This document shows positions 34,299 through 44,859 of a DNA stretch of 64,000 bases, in pieces (position 1 is the stretch's first letter; every line of letters begins with the position of its first letter). This stretch comes from Glaciozyma antarctica PI12 (taxonomy: Eukaryota; Basidiomycota; Microbotryomycetes; Kriegeriales; Camptobasidiaceae). The DNA lies in NCBI GenBank assembly GCA_002917775.1, contig KZ627161.1, positions 762,417 through 826,416 on the forward strand, read 5' to 3'. The notes beneath the pieces are model-generated. The model worked only from the letters and a program-made list of their open reading frames with translations. It had not been told where the DNA came from and did not search any database. The position numbers were made by a program, and so were the translations under genes.

Positions 34299-36056
34299 AT
34301 GGCGCCCTACGCCAGCTCTTATCGCCCTCCACTGGACGCAACGAGAGGACCTGTGCTCGTTACGCTGGCATTCGGGCCGCGCGACGACGTCGAGTTCCTG
34401 ATGGACACCGACGAGGACGACGACGTGGTGACGGCGGTGCGGGAGCTGAGGGAGAAGGGGAATGCGATGGAGGAGGATCTGCCGTGGGAGCTGTGGGAGG
34501 GAACAGCAGGCGGGAGTGGAGTGACCGTGGTTGTCGGTGAGCTCCGGATTGTTGACGGGGAGAGAGGGGAGCTGACTGGATTGCCAGACACGAACGTCCT
34601 CATCAAGCACCTTGCACTCCTGCGCTCGTTCGTCACGCTACTCGACGCCAGCGAGCAGGCGGACCGGCCCACCCTCCTCATCCCCCACATCGTCCTCTCT
34701 GAGCTCGACGGCCTTAAGAACTCTGCGCGGATGGCCGACACCTCTATGCGCCCTACTTCCTCGTCCTCCCAGCATTCCTCCCGCCGATCAACGCAGGCTA
34801 GCATCGGATCCCTCGCGAGAGCGGCCTCGACTTGGCTGCTGTCCGCGCTTCCTGGGACGACGGGAGCTCGCGACGAGAATCCCGTGGTCCGAGGACAGCG
34901 GCTCAAGGAGACGCTAATCTCGACGAGTGACAGGCTGTACGTCGGGGACAACGACACGCGAGTCCTCGATGCGTGCCTGTTTTTCCGCGACTTCGAACCG
35001 CGAACACGCGTGATTCTCCTGTCGGACGACAAGAACCTCTGCCTGCGAGCAAAGTTCGAGGAGGTGCTTGCGATGAGCCTGGCCAACGTCGAGGACCCTC
35101 GAGCGCTTCTCGAACGCCTGGATCCGACCTTCGCGCGGGCTTCCAGCCCTCGGACTTTCCCCTCCGTCGCACCCCTCCCCCCTTCCTCGCCAAGAACCTA
35201 TCGACAAACGAATTCCACCACTCCGACCCAGAACTCTGCACAAGATTCTCCTCAGCGACCGATGTCCGACCGAAATCACGATCCCCCTTCCGCTTCGTCC
35301 TTCGCACCTACCCATCGACCACAGCCCGCCCAGTCCTCTCCAGGCTACGACACGTCGATGGAACTCGACGAACCCCTCCCGCCCTCTTTCGCACCTTCTC
35401 CTCCTCCCCACCTCTTCCCCATCCGCGACGCCTCGGACGTCTACCGCAACCTCTCCCTCCTCATCCCTCACTTTCTCGCCCTCCCCCTCTTCCGCCACGT
35501 CTTTCTTTATCTCCAACAAAGTCATCCGGCGTCCAACTCTTGGCGTGAGGAGCTTGGAGAATATAGCTGCTGGGATGCAGCGACCTGCGTGCGGATAGCG
35601 AGGCGATGGTGGACGGACGGAGACGTGCGAGGAGTCTGCCTTCGTGGCATCGAACGAGCCGTGGTCGACGGCGGACGATCGCGCCTCTCATCGACCAGCG
35701 ACTCGAGCTTTGCAAGAGCAGATCAAACGACAACCCCCTCGCGCTGGGCTCAGGGCTCCGACCAAGTGCGGTCGACTACGGAGGAGAAGCCTGCAGCAAC
35801 GAAGCGGGTCGACGGATTGTATCGCACGCTTCCCGCCCTCGCCGACACGCTCGCCACGCCTGTGCACGCGACGACGAGCTGGTCGGCGCCTAGGTTCGAG
35901 GTGCTGCTCGAGTCGATCAGCGAGCTCCTCTGCGCGTTGTTGGGAGGAACGCTGAACGGGGGAGGGGTGGAGAGAGATGCCAAGGCAGTCGTAAAGGGGT
36001 GGGCAGAGGATTTGAGGGGTGTGGGGGTGGAGATAGATCCAGAGACATTTTCGTAG
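34299..36056 (+). CDS. SWT1: PIN-domain protein, SWT1-like endoribonuclease
   Basis: SWT1 is a perinuclear PIN-family RNA endonuclease that removes faulty mRNPs. After splicing a 51-nt in-frame intron (34537-34587) the PIN domain starts VVVDTNVLIKHLALLRSFVT, with the first acidic catalytic residue in DTNVL. It continues LLIPHIVLSELDGLKNSARM, DTRVLDACLFFRDFEPRTRV and ILLSDDKNLCLRAKFEEVLA, which supply the other Asp/Glu positions expected of PIN nucleases. The C-terminal half has a Pro/Ser-rich linker then a helical region (LIPHFLALPLFRHVFLYLQQ; RFEVLLESISELLCALLGG) resembling the SWT1 C-terminal domain. ATG 34299 precedes an N-terminal stretch found before the PIN domain. Unspliced translation gives 585 residues, spliced 568. 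Function is inferred from domain order. Confidence 0.86.
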   Translation: MAPYASSYRPPLDATRGPVLVTLAFGPRDDVEFLMDTDEDDDVVTAVRELREKGNAMEEDLPWELWEGTAGGSGVTVVVGELRIVDGERGELTGLPDTNVLIKHLALLRSFVTLLDASEQADRPTLLIPHIVLSELDGLKNSARMADTSMRPTSSSSQHSSRRSTQASIGSLARAASTWLLSALPGTTGARDENPVVRGQRLKETLISTSDRLYVGDNDTRVLDACLFFRDFEPRTRVILLSDDKNLCLRAKFEEVLAMSLANVEDPRALLERLDPTFARASSPRTFPSVAPLPPSSPRTYRQTNSTTPTQNSAQDSPQRPMSDRNHDPPSASSFAPTHRPQPAQSSPGYDTSMELDEPLPPSFAPSPPPHLFPIRDASDVYRNLSLLIPHFLALPLFRHVFLYLQQSHPASNSWREELGEYSCWDAATCVRIARRWWTDGDVRGVCLRGIERAVVDGGRSRLSSTSDSSFARADQTTTPSRWAQGSDQVRSTTEEKPAATKRVDGLYRTLPALADTLATPVHATTSWSAPRFEVLLESISELLCALLGGTLNGGGVERDAKAVVKGWAEDLRGVGVEIDPETFS

Positions 36057-36115
36057 CAGCTCGCAATTTGATACCCAGGAAGTACCCCCCTCATTATTCA
36101 CATCGTTGCAGACGA

Positions 36116-37906
36116 CTACGCTACGACTAGAGTCCGCTTGCTCTTCGGCATCGGCCTCCCCTTCTCCCCTCCCGCTTTCTTCGCCCCCATCCCATTCCTC
36201 GGCGTCCAATCTCCCATCGACTGATCCGCATAAAAGTCCATCGGGTAGTCGTCCTCACTCTCCATGATCGTCCCCTGCATGACTGCTGGCAACCCCATCC
36301 CTCCCCAGCCTTTCGCACCCGTGACGCCCAGTGCGACGCTTGCTTCGTAGGGCGAGAGAAGCGGCTTCGGAAAGGCGTAGCCCCAGTCGATGGAGAGCCG
36401 CGGGCAGGAAGTTTGGACGAACGTCGAAATGCCGGTGAACAGGGAGAGCTTGGAGGGAGTGAGCTCGGAGAGGAGCATGGGGACGAAGGGAGTTGAGGAG
36501 GAGGTGGTGACGGAGGTAGCTGAGGATGTAGTGGCTGGAGCGAGGTGCCGAGTAACGGACTGCGAGGGGCGAGTCAGCAAGGCGCACACGCAAACGACAG
36601 CAAGCGTACCCTCAGCACCCTCAAATTCCCTTGACGCCCCAGCGTTCCCAGCACAACCGCCCAGATCTCGCCCTTCCCATCCGCCGAGTCCTTCTTGCTG
36701 ACCGTGAGACTGTCCCTCGCCTCTCGCACCGCCTCTCCCCGAAGTCGTCGCATCTCGTCGTGCTCGTACAACTCTCGAGTGAGTCGCTTCGTATAGGGGT
36801 CGTATCGAAAGGCGGGAATGAGGGGGTTGGCGATCATGACGGATTCGAGGTGGAAGCGACCGTCGCCGACGTAGCTGGGGGGAGGATCAGCCCTGAACTC
36901 CGCAAGAGCGCGTGGAAAAGCGACGTACATCAGAGCTTCGGTGTCGGGAGCAAGGCGGGGCGCCGTGCAACCCAAGATTTCTCCAGGACTGAGAGGCTTG
37001 ACCTGAGGAACCGCGACCTCGAACTTGGGCTGCTCTCGCTTCGCAGGAGGCGCGACCGACGAGCTCGCTTCTCCGCTGGGCGCTCCTTCGATTGCGAGAC
37101 GAAATGGCGGTAGATCCTCCTCCGCCAACTCCATCTCGAGGTCCGTCTTGAGTCCCTGAACCGCAGCGACGAACTGAATCGTTCCGACGACTGCGAGCTT
37201 CGTAGGCTTCGTCGAGGCGGTAGGCGAAGGTGCGGTGGGCTCGATCGTAATCTCCAGCTCGGGTCCTTTTCCCTTCGCTGAGCCGATAGAGCCGGAGGGG
37301 GAGGGAATGCAGTGGGGGAAGTTGAGGCGGATGGAGGCGGCGAGATGGGCACGGTCGACGGCGATCTCGACGAAGACGTAGAGAGTCTTGATCGTCGTCG
37401 TGTCCACCGGTACTGGGCAAGCGATACGACTGTCAGCTGCCTCCTTCTGGCCACTCTGAGAGCCGCGACTCACCCAAACAGCTGTGGCCGTAGTGCACCA
37501 TCATATCGCATCCCAGCGCCCGCGCCGTATAGTCGTCGATGCAGCACGCGCCGTACGTAACGTCGCCCATGATAACGCACTCGGCCCCGCTGAACCGCTC
37601 AATGATATCGACGATAGCGCAGCCGTACATCAGCAGTCCTTCGGGCATTTGCAGAGCGACTCGAGTCGCTCCATTCTTGCGAATCTGAGCGACAGTCTTG
37701 GGGATCTCAAAGTTGTAATTGGCGGGAAGGAGGTGGGCGATAGCGGCGAGGAGGAGAGGGTCCGGAGGAGCTGATGAGGCGAGAGCGGAGGCGACGGCGA
37801 GAGCGGTGGAGGGTTTGCTGGAAGAGGGAGTGGAGCGTCCGACGAAGCGCTTGCGGGGTGCCTTGGCCGTAGGAGGAGCTGGGGTGAGTTCAGGTTCGGC
37901 CTGCAT
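36116..37906 (-). CDS. DPH1: Diphthamide synthesis protein DPH1
   Basis: DPH1, with DPH2, transfers the 3-amino-3-carboxypropyl group of S-adenosylmethionine to the eEF2 histidine, the first step of diphthamide synthesis, using a radical [4Fe-4S] centre. The three cluster cysteines are visible in [40 protein letters not shown] and [20 protein letters not shown]. Other family blocks: [72 protein letters not shown] and [21 protein letters not shown] Ser/Thr/Pro-rich insert ([20 protein letters not shown]) is an addition. Introns follow GHSCLGE and NLRVLR. ATG 37906 gives a leader [20 protein letters not shown] ahead of the conserved part. A more distal ATG exists near 37976 in another exon, so a longer leader is possible. 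Confidence 0.95.
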
Positions 37907-38088
37907 CTCGTTGCTGGCGGTGAGAGAAGAGGGGGAAAGGGAGAAGACGACTCGCCCGCAAATTGTCGGTCATGATCCCCTGTCTTGCCTTCTTCGCTCT
38001 CACTGGAAGACACACTGAAGCCGCGTCTGAATACATTTGCTGTAGCAAGTCTACGGCCTTGAAGCTTGGAGCTTGAAGCTTGAAGAGT

Positions 38089-39415
38089 CTACGCCTTCGC
38101 CTCCACCTCCCCCTTCGCCAACGCGGCCTTCACTTCCTCCCTCTCCTTCTCGACAGCCCACACTGGTCTCGGCGCTTCGTACGCACTCGTAAGTCGCCCA
38201 TACGTGATTCCTCCGAGTCGTGATACAGGCTGAAGCTTGTTGGTATCGACGAGAAGGTCGTCGTCGATGAGGTCGTCCCGAACGTGAAAGAGCTTGACGC
38301 GACCCAGCACAACGGTGCCAGTCAGATCGCCGGCGTCGTTGTGAATATGATAATGATGATCTTGCGAATTACGAGTCAGCCCCAAGTCCGGCAGAACGAG
38401 CGAAGGGGTGCGCACCTAATTCGCATTCCATTGAAAAGGCGCTCTCGCCGACGCGCGGTGCGCTAACAATCTTGCTGGGGATGGGAGTGAGTCCTGTAAG
38501 AGCCCATTCGGTGACGCCAGCAGGCGCGTCTATTGATGTGTAGTTTGCGGCCTCAACGAACGGCTACACCGGGATGGCGGGCTCAGCAATGATAATCACC
38601 CGGCGTGCTGAAGAGCTCACCTCGGAGATGATGTTGGCCGTAAAGTTCTTCGTCTCGAGGATGTTGGCGCAAGAGTCCTTGAGCTGGCTCGCAGAGCTGC
38701 AAAGTCCTCGTTATCTCCCGCCGGTCTCACTCCCCAGCGAACAAGACCTACGGATGCGTGAACGAGACCATCACCATCGGAGGATTGTGGCAAACCATGT
38801 TAAAGTCTGCGAGAGAATATCTCAGCAGCTGAACCACGTCCGAAAGAAAGGCGCGACGTACAGGAGAAGGGAGCGAGGTTCGTAACGCCTTGCGCATCAA
38901 TAGAGGACACGAAGCCAATCGGTCGAGGAGTCTGCACACCCATACTGCCGTTAGCTTCCTCTTCTTTTCCCAGAACTCTCCAGCACGCACAATAGCCTGC
39001 ACCACAGCAGCGTGAGCTCAGAAGCGTCTCCCCACTTCGAACAGGACGTACCGAGATCATCATCTTGTACAGCCCTCCCACCGCCGCCATGCTAGGATCC
39101 ACCTCCTTGTACGTCCCTCCCTCGCCGCTCCAAAGCCCTTCCTTGACCCCAGGCAGGTCCTCCCGTCCGCTCGATCCATCTCCAGGTACCCAACTCGGTA
39201 CGGGCGTCTGGCGGCACGGTTCCTAGTTCAGCTGGAAGCGCAGAAGCTTAGAGAAAGTCTGGAACGCACCTTGGTCACCGACCACTGCTCGCTGGCATTG
39301 AAGTCGGGTCGACTTGCCTCGACCTGGGAGTCGGTGTGTCAGCTCTCCCCCGCCTGTCTCCCGCGCGTTGAGTAGCGCGCGTACGCACCTGCTTGAACGG
39401 AAGATGGCGGGACAT
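38089..39415 (-). CDS. Flavin reductase-like (FMN-binding split-barrel) protein
   Basis: Eight or so small exons code for a split-barrel flavoprotein. Recognised pieces in order: MSRHLPFKQ, EASRPDFNASEQWSVTK, FVSSIDAQGVTNLAPF, DFNMVCHNPPMVMVSFTHP, ASQLKDSCANILETKNFTAN, EPFVEAANYTSIDAPAGVTE, LTGLTPIPSKIVSAPRVGES then AFSMECEL, and GTVVLGRVKLFHVRDDLIDD with LQPVSRLGGITYGRLTSAYE. This matches the flavin reductase-like domain family (DIM6/NTAB), which binds FMN and often reduces flavin for partner oxygenases. Partner and substrate are unknown. ATG 39415 gives MSRHLPFKQ, which ends exactly at a GTGCGTACG donor. The antisense frames are also open and were dismissed. Confidence 0.86.
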
Positions 39416-39931
39416 GATGGTAGAGCCGCTGAAGTACTTGAATGGGCGGTGGAGAGAGCCGGAGAGGTGAGAGTTGTCGGCGATGCGGGGAGATTGCGTC
39501 GGGCGAAGTTCGAAGACGAAATCACGAGCTGGGCTGGGTGGAGCGGAGAGGTACCGTCTGCTGGGTAACAGTGCACACCAGATCTGCGCCCGAGTCGAAA
39601 AGGTGGGCGAGAGGAGGAGAAGAAGAGAGGTCGTCGTTGACTTTCTTAACTCGCTCGGCTGAACTTCTCTTCAGGCGTACCGAGACGTGGGGGTAGCGCA
39701 GGTTGACGTGAAGCCAGCATAGCACACCTCGCACAGCGACTCGCAACCGTCAAAGCCCGAGGAACGAAGCGAGCTCCCCTCCGTTCCCTCCTCCTCCCTC
39801 GACACCACGACAGCCCCAGAGCAGATGTAGACCCTCGTGTAGACCCATAGACAACTCGGCATCGATTGCTGCACCGCGCTCCGTAATGCATAGGACCTCC
39901 CACTCCCCACCAAACCAATCGAAGAAAGCGA
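39416..39931. other. Intergenic: flavin-reductase promoter and RPS18 3' region
   Basis: A 516-base stretch between two minus-strand genes. Long minus-strand frames run through it from RPS18, but they disappear once the last RPS18 intron is spliced. No separate gene is recognised. Confidence 0.5.
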
Positions 39932-40861
39932 TCACTTCTGCAGACGGTAAGGTAGTCAGTACGACGTCCTCGTCTCTCGAAGCCGCTCCAGTATAACGCA
40001 CTTTCTTCGACACACCGACGGTCTCTGCGAAAGAAGGTGTCAGCATCGCCCAGCGACACGAGCAGGAGGAGAAGGAACGCACTTCCGCGGCGACCGGTGG
40101 TCTTGGTGTGCTGTCCACGAACACGGAGTCCCCAGTACGTTCGGAGTCCACGATGAAGGCGGATCTTCTTCAGGCGCTCAAGGTCCTCACGCATCTGTAG
40201 ACGGAGCGCAGAGTCAGCTCCCCGGCCCCTTCCTGCGCGCGCCGCCGCCACTTGAAACGTACCTTGCTGTCAAGCTGGTTGGACAAGAGCTGGCCGTACT
40301 TTCCATCGATGATGTCCTTCTGCCTGTTCATGAACCAGTTGGGGATCTTGAACTGGGTGGGGTTCTGGATGATGGTGACGATACGCTCAAGCTCATCGGG
40401 GTTGAGCTCTCCAGCACTGCGAGGGGGCAAGTCGAGTCAGTGGTTCGTTCCCAACTTGACGAGCGACTGATCGTGCACACGGGCAGAGGTCCACCCTCTA
40501 GGCCATAGTCTCCCTCGTGTGCCCCCACGCGCCCTCCCAACGACGTCTCCCCCTCTTCCCGCGATGCTCCCTCCTCTCCCTCCCCACTCCCCCGATGCCT
40601 TTACTCCCTCCTGCCCCCGCCAATGCCTTGTCTCCACCCCCTCACGACCCTCCGTGTCCCTGCCTGCGATCCGATCCGTGTCGCTTACCGCTTGTTGAGA
40701 TCGACATCGGCCTTCTTGCAGACGACGTTGGAGTAACGCCTTCCGACTCCCTTGATCTCGGTCAAGGCGAACATGATCTTGCGCTTTCCATCGACGTTGG
40801 TGTTGAGCAGACGCAAGATGTGCTGGAACTGGATGTGGGCCTCTGGCACGACGAGACTCAT
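39932..40861 (-). CDS. RPS18: Cytosolic ribosomal protein uS13 (RPS18)
   Basis: The spliced product [103 protein letters not shown]-type [38 protein letters not shown] and KTVGVSKKK aligns along its whole length with human uS13, a head protein of the 40S subunit contacting the P-site tRNA. A 272-nt intron (40417-40688) splits NKR|AGEL. The last intron (39938-40001) leaves a final coding exon of only AAG plus the TGA stop. A 71-nt 5'UTR intron (40868-40938) ends 6 bases before the ATG. Expected to be highly expressed; about 155 residues, normal size. Confidence 0.97.
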
Positions 40862-40867
40862 TTTGGC

Positions 40868-40938
40868 CTGGTTTCCGGGGGGGGGGGACGAGAGGTTAGT
40901 TCTCCTCGTGCACGTTGAGCAGCACTTCAGCAACTCAC
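40868..40938 (-). other. 5'UTR intron of RPS18 with 11-C tract
   Basis: On the minus strand a GTGAGTTG donor (40938), an ACTAACC branch-like site and an acceptor CCAG end just before GCCAAAATG. The polypyrimidine stretch includes eleven consecutive C bases (40877-40887). Leader introns in ribosomal protein genes are common and can aid expression. The homopolymer length is prone to sequencing error. Confidence 0.75.
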
Positions 40939-41813
40939 GGAAGAGGACGTTAGACGGGGGGAAGAGACGTCGGCGCCCTGTCGAAAATCCTGCCCCGAGA
41001 ATCTCGTTTCCCCCCAAAAACGTCTTGGGCGAGGTTTGATCACACAAGCTTTGACCCTCCTCCCTTTTCTTCTCCTTCTCCCTTCCTCTTCACCGCTCCG
41101 CGGGACGACACTGCGACCTGGAACGACTCCAGGAGCGGTGCTGATCAAACCCCTGCGTTCCCCGTCAACTCCCGCTTCCTCGCCGTCTCCAACGACCCAC
41201 CCTACTCGATTCTTCATCCCTCGCCTCTCCCAGCGACAGGATCGGATGCAGACTCGACTAGGCAGGGTGCACAGAAGGAGTCTGAGGCTGGTGCGCAACA
41301 GGAGGGGCTGGGAGCGAACACGGAAGACGGGAGACGCTTCGGCTTTGGGCCTCCTGTACATACCTTCCTCCTCAACTCTACTGCTCGAACGCAAGCACAA
41401 CGGGCTGACATGATGATCAACACAACTTATCTACATTAGCTGTAGGCTCTTCGAGTCGATGCTGAGAGTTTTTATTTGACCTGATCACGCTCGTTGAGCT
41501 TCGTTTTGGGAGGAGATGAGATGAGGAGGGGGAGTGTCGCCGAGGGTTCTTCCTCTCGTTGCTGCTTCGCGCTCGCCGAATGGCTTGGTGAGGACTCAAC
41601 TCGAGGTAGAGCTCTTGCGTAGCTCTCTGCTCTTCCAACTGGACGTGATGACTTTGATAAAATCAACCACAAGAGCTGAGTTGGCGCGGACTTCCCGAGA
41701 GGGGATGAAGCTCACGGGGCAGAAAACCTGAGTCTGATCCAACGTGTCGGTGTAGAGAGAATCGGGGTTATAGCTGTACGAAATCAAAACGATGCAAGCT
41801 GCAAGTACGAAGT
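40939..41813. other. RPS18 promoter and 3' side of the next gene
   Basis: An 875-base stretch holding the RPS18 5' region and the 3' end of the neighbouring minus-strand gene. A minus-strand open frame (41596-41892) encodes a hydrophobic string DFVLAACIVLISYSY after a TTGTAG acceptor-like site. It could be a last exon of that neighbour. Nothing else is recognised. Confidence 0.4.
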
Positions 41814-43176
41814 CTACAAGAGAGAATGACCCTGCTCCCTCACTGCTCCCACCACGCGTTTCCGCTGTTCCTCGTCGTCCTCTGCAACACACCCTCGAGC
41901 GCGTTGACCTGGGCGATCCCCGCCTCGCTCAAGCCGCCGGAGCTTTTCCGCGCGCCGTGCCCGATTTCTCGACCGCTCCCCGCCCACGACCACGACGGCT
42001 TCCCCGCCACCTTCTCCAACACAAACCCCCCGCCTTCCCCCCTCCCCATCCTTGGTCGGACTCCTGGGCGTCTCATTCGACGACGGCTTGCGGGAATGCG
42101 CCGGCCGAGGTGTCGAGTACCGCACGGCGGGCGACGCGACCGGCGGAGCATGCCACTCTGATACGAGAGCTTCCCTCCCGCTATTGATGAGCGTCTCCAA
42201 ACGCTCCGCGATGGCGCGCATCTCCTCGTCGTCCGAGCCATCGAGGGCCCCCTCGTCGGAGGCTTCGAGCGGCTGGAATTGAGGGAGAGGTTGCGAGAGG
42301 AGTTGTGGGGGCGAGAAAGGATCGTTGAGAGTTGCAGAGCTCAGAGGGGGGGTGGGGACACCGAAGATACGGCGGGAGGAAAGGCGTTGGCGGGGAACGT
42401 CGCGAGAGTGGGCGTGGCGAACTCGGCGAGGGATGAGGGAGGGAGCTGGAGAGTCGCGACGGGGAGGCTGCGCGTAATGTTAGAAATAATTCGGTGGGTG
42501 TGGGAGCGAACGCACGAGTTCGGCATAGGGAGGTGGAGCCTCGGGGGAACGGGAAGAGGAAGTCGAGGGGCGAGAGGAGAGGATGGCGTCGATATCGTCG
42601 TGTGCGGATCTGCAGGCCCTTGAGGTCAGCTCGGGACTCCGTATAAAGTCAGGGAACTCACGGTGGATTCCTCCAAAGCTGGTACGCAGCGTACGTGAGG
42701 CTGGTCGTGAACAGCGCGGCGTCGAGTGCCCCTGACAACACGGCTCCAGCGATCCCCTTGCGCTTCTTCGCCGGCCTGTCCCCCTCCTCCTCCTCCTGAC
42801 GCTGCTCTGCTTCCTCCCTCGCAGCACCGACCCGAGCAAGCCAGCTGCTCGGCGTATCGAATGCGCCTTCCGCGCTCCCCGGGCTCAGCATCGGCTCCAC
42901 CCCACCTTCGGCGGCTTCGCTGAGGAACCTGCTCGACCTGGAGCTCGGCATCCACCCTCGTTCGCGCTTGGACCCGTTACTGAGTGTCCGTTCGGGAGAG
43001 TAGCTGAGCGAGTGAGCAGGTCGAGGAGGTGGGGCGGGGAAGCGCGGGGGGATGGGCGCAGGAGGGCTGCTGATGGAGGGAGCGGGGTCGGCAGGAGTGG
43101 CGCTGTCGATAGGTGTCTGGGAGGAGGGGGCGACGGCAGTGAAGGTGAAGAGGGAGGGGAGAGTCCACCGACTCAT
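41814..43176 (-). CDS. Predicted membrane-anchored protein, unknown
   Basis: ATG 43176 starts MSRWTLPSLFTFTAVAPSSQ. A Pro/Ser-rich segment follows, then acidic and basic patches (AEQRQEEEEGDRPAKKRKG) and one hydrophobic helix GAVLSGALDAALFTTSLTYA with AYQLWRNPP. Later exons encode [28 protein letters not shown] (a PPPY-type motif that WW domains can bind) and LEASDEGALDGSDDEEMRAI then AERLETLINSGREALVSEW. I do not recognise a named family. The C-terminus is uncertain: frames closing at 41814 and 41840 are both open, and a hydrophobic extension via an acceptor near 41815 is possible. Confidence 0.6.
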
Positions 43177-43817
43177 TGTTTGGATAGGGTCTACGAGGGT
43201 CCGGGAGAAGAACAGTAGACCCAAGCTGGTATCGCCACCTTGAGCGAGTCGCCCGTACAAGTCTAGCTGTCGTAAAGCTGAGCGAGTCGCTGAGCGTTGA
43301 GGGAGAAGAGGAGAGGGCAGCTGAAACCGCGCCAACAGCGCGTTCTTCAGCTGGAGGGGGAGCACTCTCCTCTTGCTGCTTTCAGTCCCTGCTCCTTTCC
43401 AAGTATATCGCGCTGGGTTCCCTCAGGCACAGCGGAGACGACCAGGCGCGACGAGGTTCGACGTGCTCCTCCTCCTCTCCTCTCCTCCGTGCTTCCTCGC
43501 CGCTCCCTCCGCAGGATGAACGGACTCAGGAACGGACGCGCATGCTTCTCTTCAGCTCTACAGTGCTCACTCCTCGCTGCGGACTTGCGAGACCTCCCAT
43601 TCGCAGCTGCGATCCTGCTTGTCGTCGCCGGAGTGCGCCACAACTCTGATAGGTGCTGCTGGTGCTGCTGCAGGCCTTTCGGACGCCTGCTCTTCCTCTC
43701 TTCCGCTACTCTCACCGAGTCCTCCCTTCCTGCGCGTTCGCCCCAATCTCTTGCATACCGCCGCGACGCACTTGGCTTCGCTGAACTCGCTTTCGCATCG
43801 CTCTTCTTCGCCATCCT
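43177..43817. other. Region upstream of the protease relic
   Basis: This 641-base stretch holds the promoter of the minus-strand membrane protein gene. Long frames on both strands are low-complexity and show no domain. I found no convincing signal peptide belonging to the protease relic downstream. Confidence 0.4.
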
Positions 43818-44400
43818 TTGCGCCGACGGACTCTTCGTTACTTCCCACATCACAAATCTTCTCCCCCGATTACCTCCTCGCGGTATAGGGCCCTTACTCG
43901 CCGAACGAACCAGAGGACTGCCGCCGACTTTCTCAGCAACATGAAGGCGCGCGAGGCGAAGTCCAAGTACAGCTGGGCGGAGCCATCGACAAAGCGTGCT
44001 GGTATTCTCACCTTTACGTATGAGGAGGAGTCGCAAGTTGGTGATACTCGACTGTGAGTGATTGGGGCGAGTGGCGCTGATTCTTCGTTCCTTCGTAGCG
44101 AATACTTCGGAACGGCTTCGATGGGACCTATCAGGACTTTAACGTGATCCTGGACACTGGATCCAGTGATTTGGTGAGTGGGACGTCCGGGTGTAGCTGC
44201 TGCGAAGCCTCTACGACGGCGCAGCTCCACCAGCAACGTTTCGTCAACCGCGTTCTCAATCACCTACGTGCGTCTCCTTTCTCAGCGCCAATTCCCCGAA
44301 CCGATCTCATCTCAATGCTCAGGCTCCGCTCCAGGAGTTCTCGTCACCGACACGCTCCTGCTGTCGGCTTCGCAGCCTTCGGTTCGGGCGGAACCTCGTC
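43818..44400 (+). pseudogene. Decayed pepsin-like aspartyl protease copy
   Basis: Fragments of an A1-family aspartyl protease lie in order: a propeptide-like stretch (RALTRRTNQRT, then MKAREAKSKYSWAEP), EYFGTASMG, the first active-site block FNVILDTGSSDL, SSTSNVSSTAFSITY and GSAPGVLVTDTLLLS. The frame breaks between EYFGTASMG and the DTGSSDL block, where one or two bases of the usual GTPYQDF codons seem lost. The Trp after DTGSSDL is missing: a GTGAGT directly follows. After VTDTLLLS similarity stops, so the second Asp (DSG) half is absent. No signal peptide is found. Its intact paralogue follows on the same strand about 460 bases downstream. A tandem duplicate that decayed is the simplest reading; assembly error is less likely given the large loss. 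Confidence 0.72.
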
Positions 44401-44859
44401 GTCCTCGTCGTCCTCGGCAACAGCGGCCACTGAATCAATGTGATTCCCTTCCGCAAACTTCTCCGCGAAGATGAGCCTCGGGAGAGCTCTCTCGGTGGGA
44501 GTTTGAGTTGAAGTGGGTCTCGTCGCAGGCAGTTTTTGAACAAATCTCTCTCGTCGCTTCTGACGTTGCAGCTCGCTCTCTTTGTGATACACAGCAACAA
44601 ATGCACTTGTTCTTGCCAACAGCTAGAGAGTCTGCGTTGTGTTGAGTACCAGGCACGACCCCCCTCCTCAACCCGACCTTGGCGGCGCCCGCAGCCGCAC
44701 TTTCGCCTGACGAGTTCGATTTCGAGATCCTCCCTCTCTCCTCCTCACTCCTCCAACTTTCGAAGCACCTCTCCAGCCCCCTCGCCAGCACCCACTACAT
44801 CCTCAGCAGCCGCACCGTCCTCACTCCACGACTCAGCGCTCCCTCCACCGGCAGTCGTC
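44401..44859. other. Intergenic: aspartyl protease promoter
   Basis: A 459-base region between the protease relic and the intact gene. Any remaining relic sequence is too worn to recognise. No other gene is seen. Confidence 0.45.

Noticed and set aside
38050-38090. Short GCTTGAAGCTTGAAG-type repeat near the flavin-reductase stop
   Set aside because: Only a few copies of a short unit in a 3' region; no supporting structure or function.
40877-40887. 11-G run as a G-quadruplex-type regulatory element
   Set aside because: On the gene strand it is the C-rich polypyrimidine tract of a leader intron; homopolymer length is also uncertain.
43297-44036. Long frames on both strands upstream of the protease relic
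   Set aside because: Low-complexity Arg/Ser/Leu strings without a domain; not convincing as genes.
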